DNA of 7,057 nucleotides, taken from the NCBI GenBank assembly GCA_031256615.1, contig JAIRQG010000085.1, positions 1 through 7,057 of the forward strand, in the 5' to 3' direction. The notes under the pieces are model-generated. The model was given only the letters and a program-made list of their open reading frames with translations, made no database searches and was not told the origin of the DNA. Both the position numbers and the translations under genes were made by a program. Below are positions 5,960 through 7,057 of this stretch, in pieces (positions within the stretch are counted from its first letter, which is position 1; every line of letters begins with the position of its first letter). This DNA is from Candidatus Methanoplasma sp. GTDB lineage: Archaea > Thermoplasmatota > Thermoplasmata > Methanomassiliicoccales > Methanomethylophilaceae.

Positions 5960-5974
5960 ATAACCTTTTTTAGA
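5960..5974 (+). promoter_or_regulatory. DUF1846 gene promoter (TATA-like element)
   Basis: ATAACCTTTTTTAGA carries the same ATAACC-T6 string as the valS promoter, at nearly the same distance from the ATG (44 versus 42 bases). A start near 5994 would give a leader of about ten bases. No Shine-Dalgarno sequence precedes the ATG. It is divergent from the helicase TATA box, 30 bp away. Confidence 0.5.
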
Positions 5975-5991
5975 AGAGAGGTTTATCTCTT
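5974..5991. promoter_or_regulatory. Inverted repeat between promoter and DUF1846 start, possible operator
   Basis: AAGAGA (5974-5979) and TCTCTT (5986-5991) form a perfect 6-bp dyad around GGTTTA. It lies just downstream of the TATA-like element and at or before the predicted transcript start, where a bound repressor would block initiation. Seen directly; the operator role is inferred. Confidence 0.3.
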
Positions 5992-6003
5992 ATTCTTGTT
6001 ATT

Positions 6004-7057
6004 ATGAAGGTTGGGTTTGATAACGAGAAGTACGTCCGGGTGCAGTCCGAGCATATCAAGGAAAGGATCGACAGGTTCGGCGGAAAACTTTACCTTGAAT
6101 TCGGAGGGAAACTTTTCGATGACAATCACGCTTCCCGCGTGCTTCCAGGCTTCAGACCAGACAGCAAGATAAAGATGCTCATGCAGATCAAGGACAGCGT
6201 CGAGGCCATAGTGGTCGTGAACGCGGATGACATCGCCAAGAACAAGGTAAGAGGGGATCTCGGGATAACATACGACATGGAAGCCCTGAGGCTCATCGAT
6301 TCTTTCAGAGAAAGGGAGATGTTCGTCGAGAGCGTTGTGCTGACGCAGTACTCCTCCCAGCCTGCCGCGATAATATTCGAGAAACGGCTGAAAGCGCTGG
6401 GCATCAAAGTGTACAAACACTATCAGATCAAAGGATATCCTCTGGACGTTGAGAACATCGTTTCCGATGAAGGATACGGAAAGAATGATTTCGTAAAGAC
6501 GAGCAGACCGCTCGTCGTCATAACCGCTCCGGGCTCAGGGAGCGGCAAGATGGCCGTATGCCTCTCTCAGCTCTACCATGAGAATAAGAGAGGAGTATCA
6601 TCGGGATACGCCAAGTTCGAGACGTTCCCCATGTGGAACATGCCTCTTAAACATCCGATCAACATCGCTTATGAGGCGGCAACCATCGACCTTGCCGATG
6701 TGAACATGATAGATCCGTTCCATCTTGAAGCATACGGGGAAAGAGCGGTCAACTACAACAGGGACATAGAGATATTCCCTGTGCTGAATTCGATGCTGGA
6801 GATGATATTGGGAGAATCGCCTTACAAATCGCCCACGGACATGGGAGTGAACATGGCCGGATACTGCATCACAGACGAAGAGATTGTATCATACGCTTCG
6901 AAGATGGAGGTGATAAGGCGCTATTACGACCTTCTGAAAGGGAGGAAACAGGGCACAGCATCCGATGAGATGGTCTCGAAGATGGAGCTGCTCATGACGA
7001 ATGCGACGATCAATCCTCAGGAACGCAGTGTGATTCCCGCTGTTATGAAAAGGGCGG
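6004..7057 (+). CDS. DUF1846/UPF0371 family protein (3' partial)
   Basis: The frame stays open to the right edge: 351 codons of a family usually near 500 residues. The N-terminus (M-K-V-G-F-D-N-E-K-Y) matches the known family start, which fixes the ATG. Recognisable blocks follow in order: L29-Y-L-E-F-G-G-K, R45-V-L-P-G, A75-D-D-I...R83-G-D-L-G-I-T-Y, T114-Q-Y-S-S-Q-P-A, G144-Y-P, N161-D-F-V-K-T-S-R, the glycine-rich A175-P-G-S-G-S-G-K182, S200-G-Y-A-K-F-E-T-F-P, E224-A-A-T, D232-V-N-M-I-D-P-F-H, V249-N-Y-N-R-D-I-E-I-F-P and S276-P-T-D-M-G-V-N-M. The glycine-rich segment looks like a nucleotide-binding loop, but no activity is established for the family that I can name. No signal peptide or membrane helix is visible. 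Members I know are mainly from anaerobic and gram-positive bacteria, so an archaeal copy may reflect transfer. It is transcribed away from the helicase. Confidence 0.92.
   Translation, partial: MKVGFDNEKYVRVQSEHIKERIDRFGGKLYLEFGGKLFDDNHASRVLPGFRPDSKIKMLMQIKDSVEAIVVVNADDIAKNKVRGDLGITYDMEALRLIDSFREREMFVESVVLTQYSSQPAAIIFEKRLKALGIKVYKHYQIKGYPLDVENIVSDEGYGKNDFVKTSRPLVVITAPGSGSGKMAVCLSQLYHENKRGVSSGYAKFETFPMWNMPLKHPINIAYEAATIDLADVNMIDPFHLEAYGERAVNYNRDIEIFPVLNSMLEMILGESPYKSPTDMGVNMAGYCITDEEIVSYASKMEVIRRYYDLLKGRKQGTASDEMVSKMELLMTNATINPQERSVIPAVMKRA

Noticed and set aside
5983..6420. Minus-strand ORFs opposite the DUF1846 gene
   Set aside because: The plus-strand frame matches a conserved family block by block. 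The antisense frames have no recognisable content.
1..7057. CRISPR arrays, insertion sequences, toxin-antitoxin or defence genes
   Set aside because: No regularly spaced repeats, transposase motifs or small paired ORFs of that kind were seen on either strand.

Overview
The window reads as an ordinary chromosomal stretch from an archaeon. The evidence is an archaeal-type valyl-tRNA synthetase, a CBS-domain protein of a layout I associate with archaea, TATA-like elements placed about 25 bases before predicted transcript starts, short or missing leaders, and heavy use of AGG/AGA (Arg) and ATA (Ile) codons. Base composition looks close to balanced. A Thermoplasmata/Methanomassiliicoccales-like methanogen is my best guess. 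That is an inference from overall impression and cannot be proven from this window. There are no tRNA or rRNA genes, no CRISPR array, no insertion sequence and no phage gene.

Layout, left to right. (1) 1-744 (+): the 3' part of a CBS-domain gene whose C-terminal domain has the layout of a ribosome hibernation factor (HPF/RaiA-like). (2) 794-1687 (+): a protein resembling the bacterial DUF1444/YtpQ family. (3) A 119-bp gap with a GC-rich hairpin followed by a T-rich promoter. (4) 1807-4416 (+): valS, complete, with an aberrant KMSKS loop. (5) 4424-5836 (-): a DEAD-box RNA helicase with a DbpA-type RNA-binding C-terminus, ending 7 bp from the valS stop. (6) 5837-6003: a divergent promoter region that also holds a possible 21-codon leader ORF for the helicase. 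(7) 6004-7057 (+): the first 351 codons of a DUF1846/UPF0371 protein, cut by the window end.

Three of the five genes relate to translation or RNA: a putative ribosome-binding energy sensor, valyl-tRNA synthetase, and a helicase whose tail type binds rRNA in bacteria. The two conserved proteins of unknown function (DUF1444-like and DUF1846) belong to families best known from bacteria, so they may have been acquired by transfer. The genes do not form one operon: each of the last three has its own recognisable promoter, and valS and the helicase converge.

The points most worth a second look are the valyl-tRNA synthetase lacking both KMSKS lysines (Pro-Met-His-Ser-Ser instead), the arginine-rich leader ORF whose stop codon overlaps the helicase start as ATGA and whose own ATG falls at the predicted transcript start, and the CBS plus HPF-like architecture. 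I saw no multi-gene defence or mobile system here.
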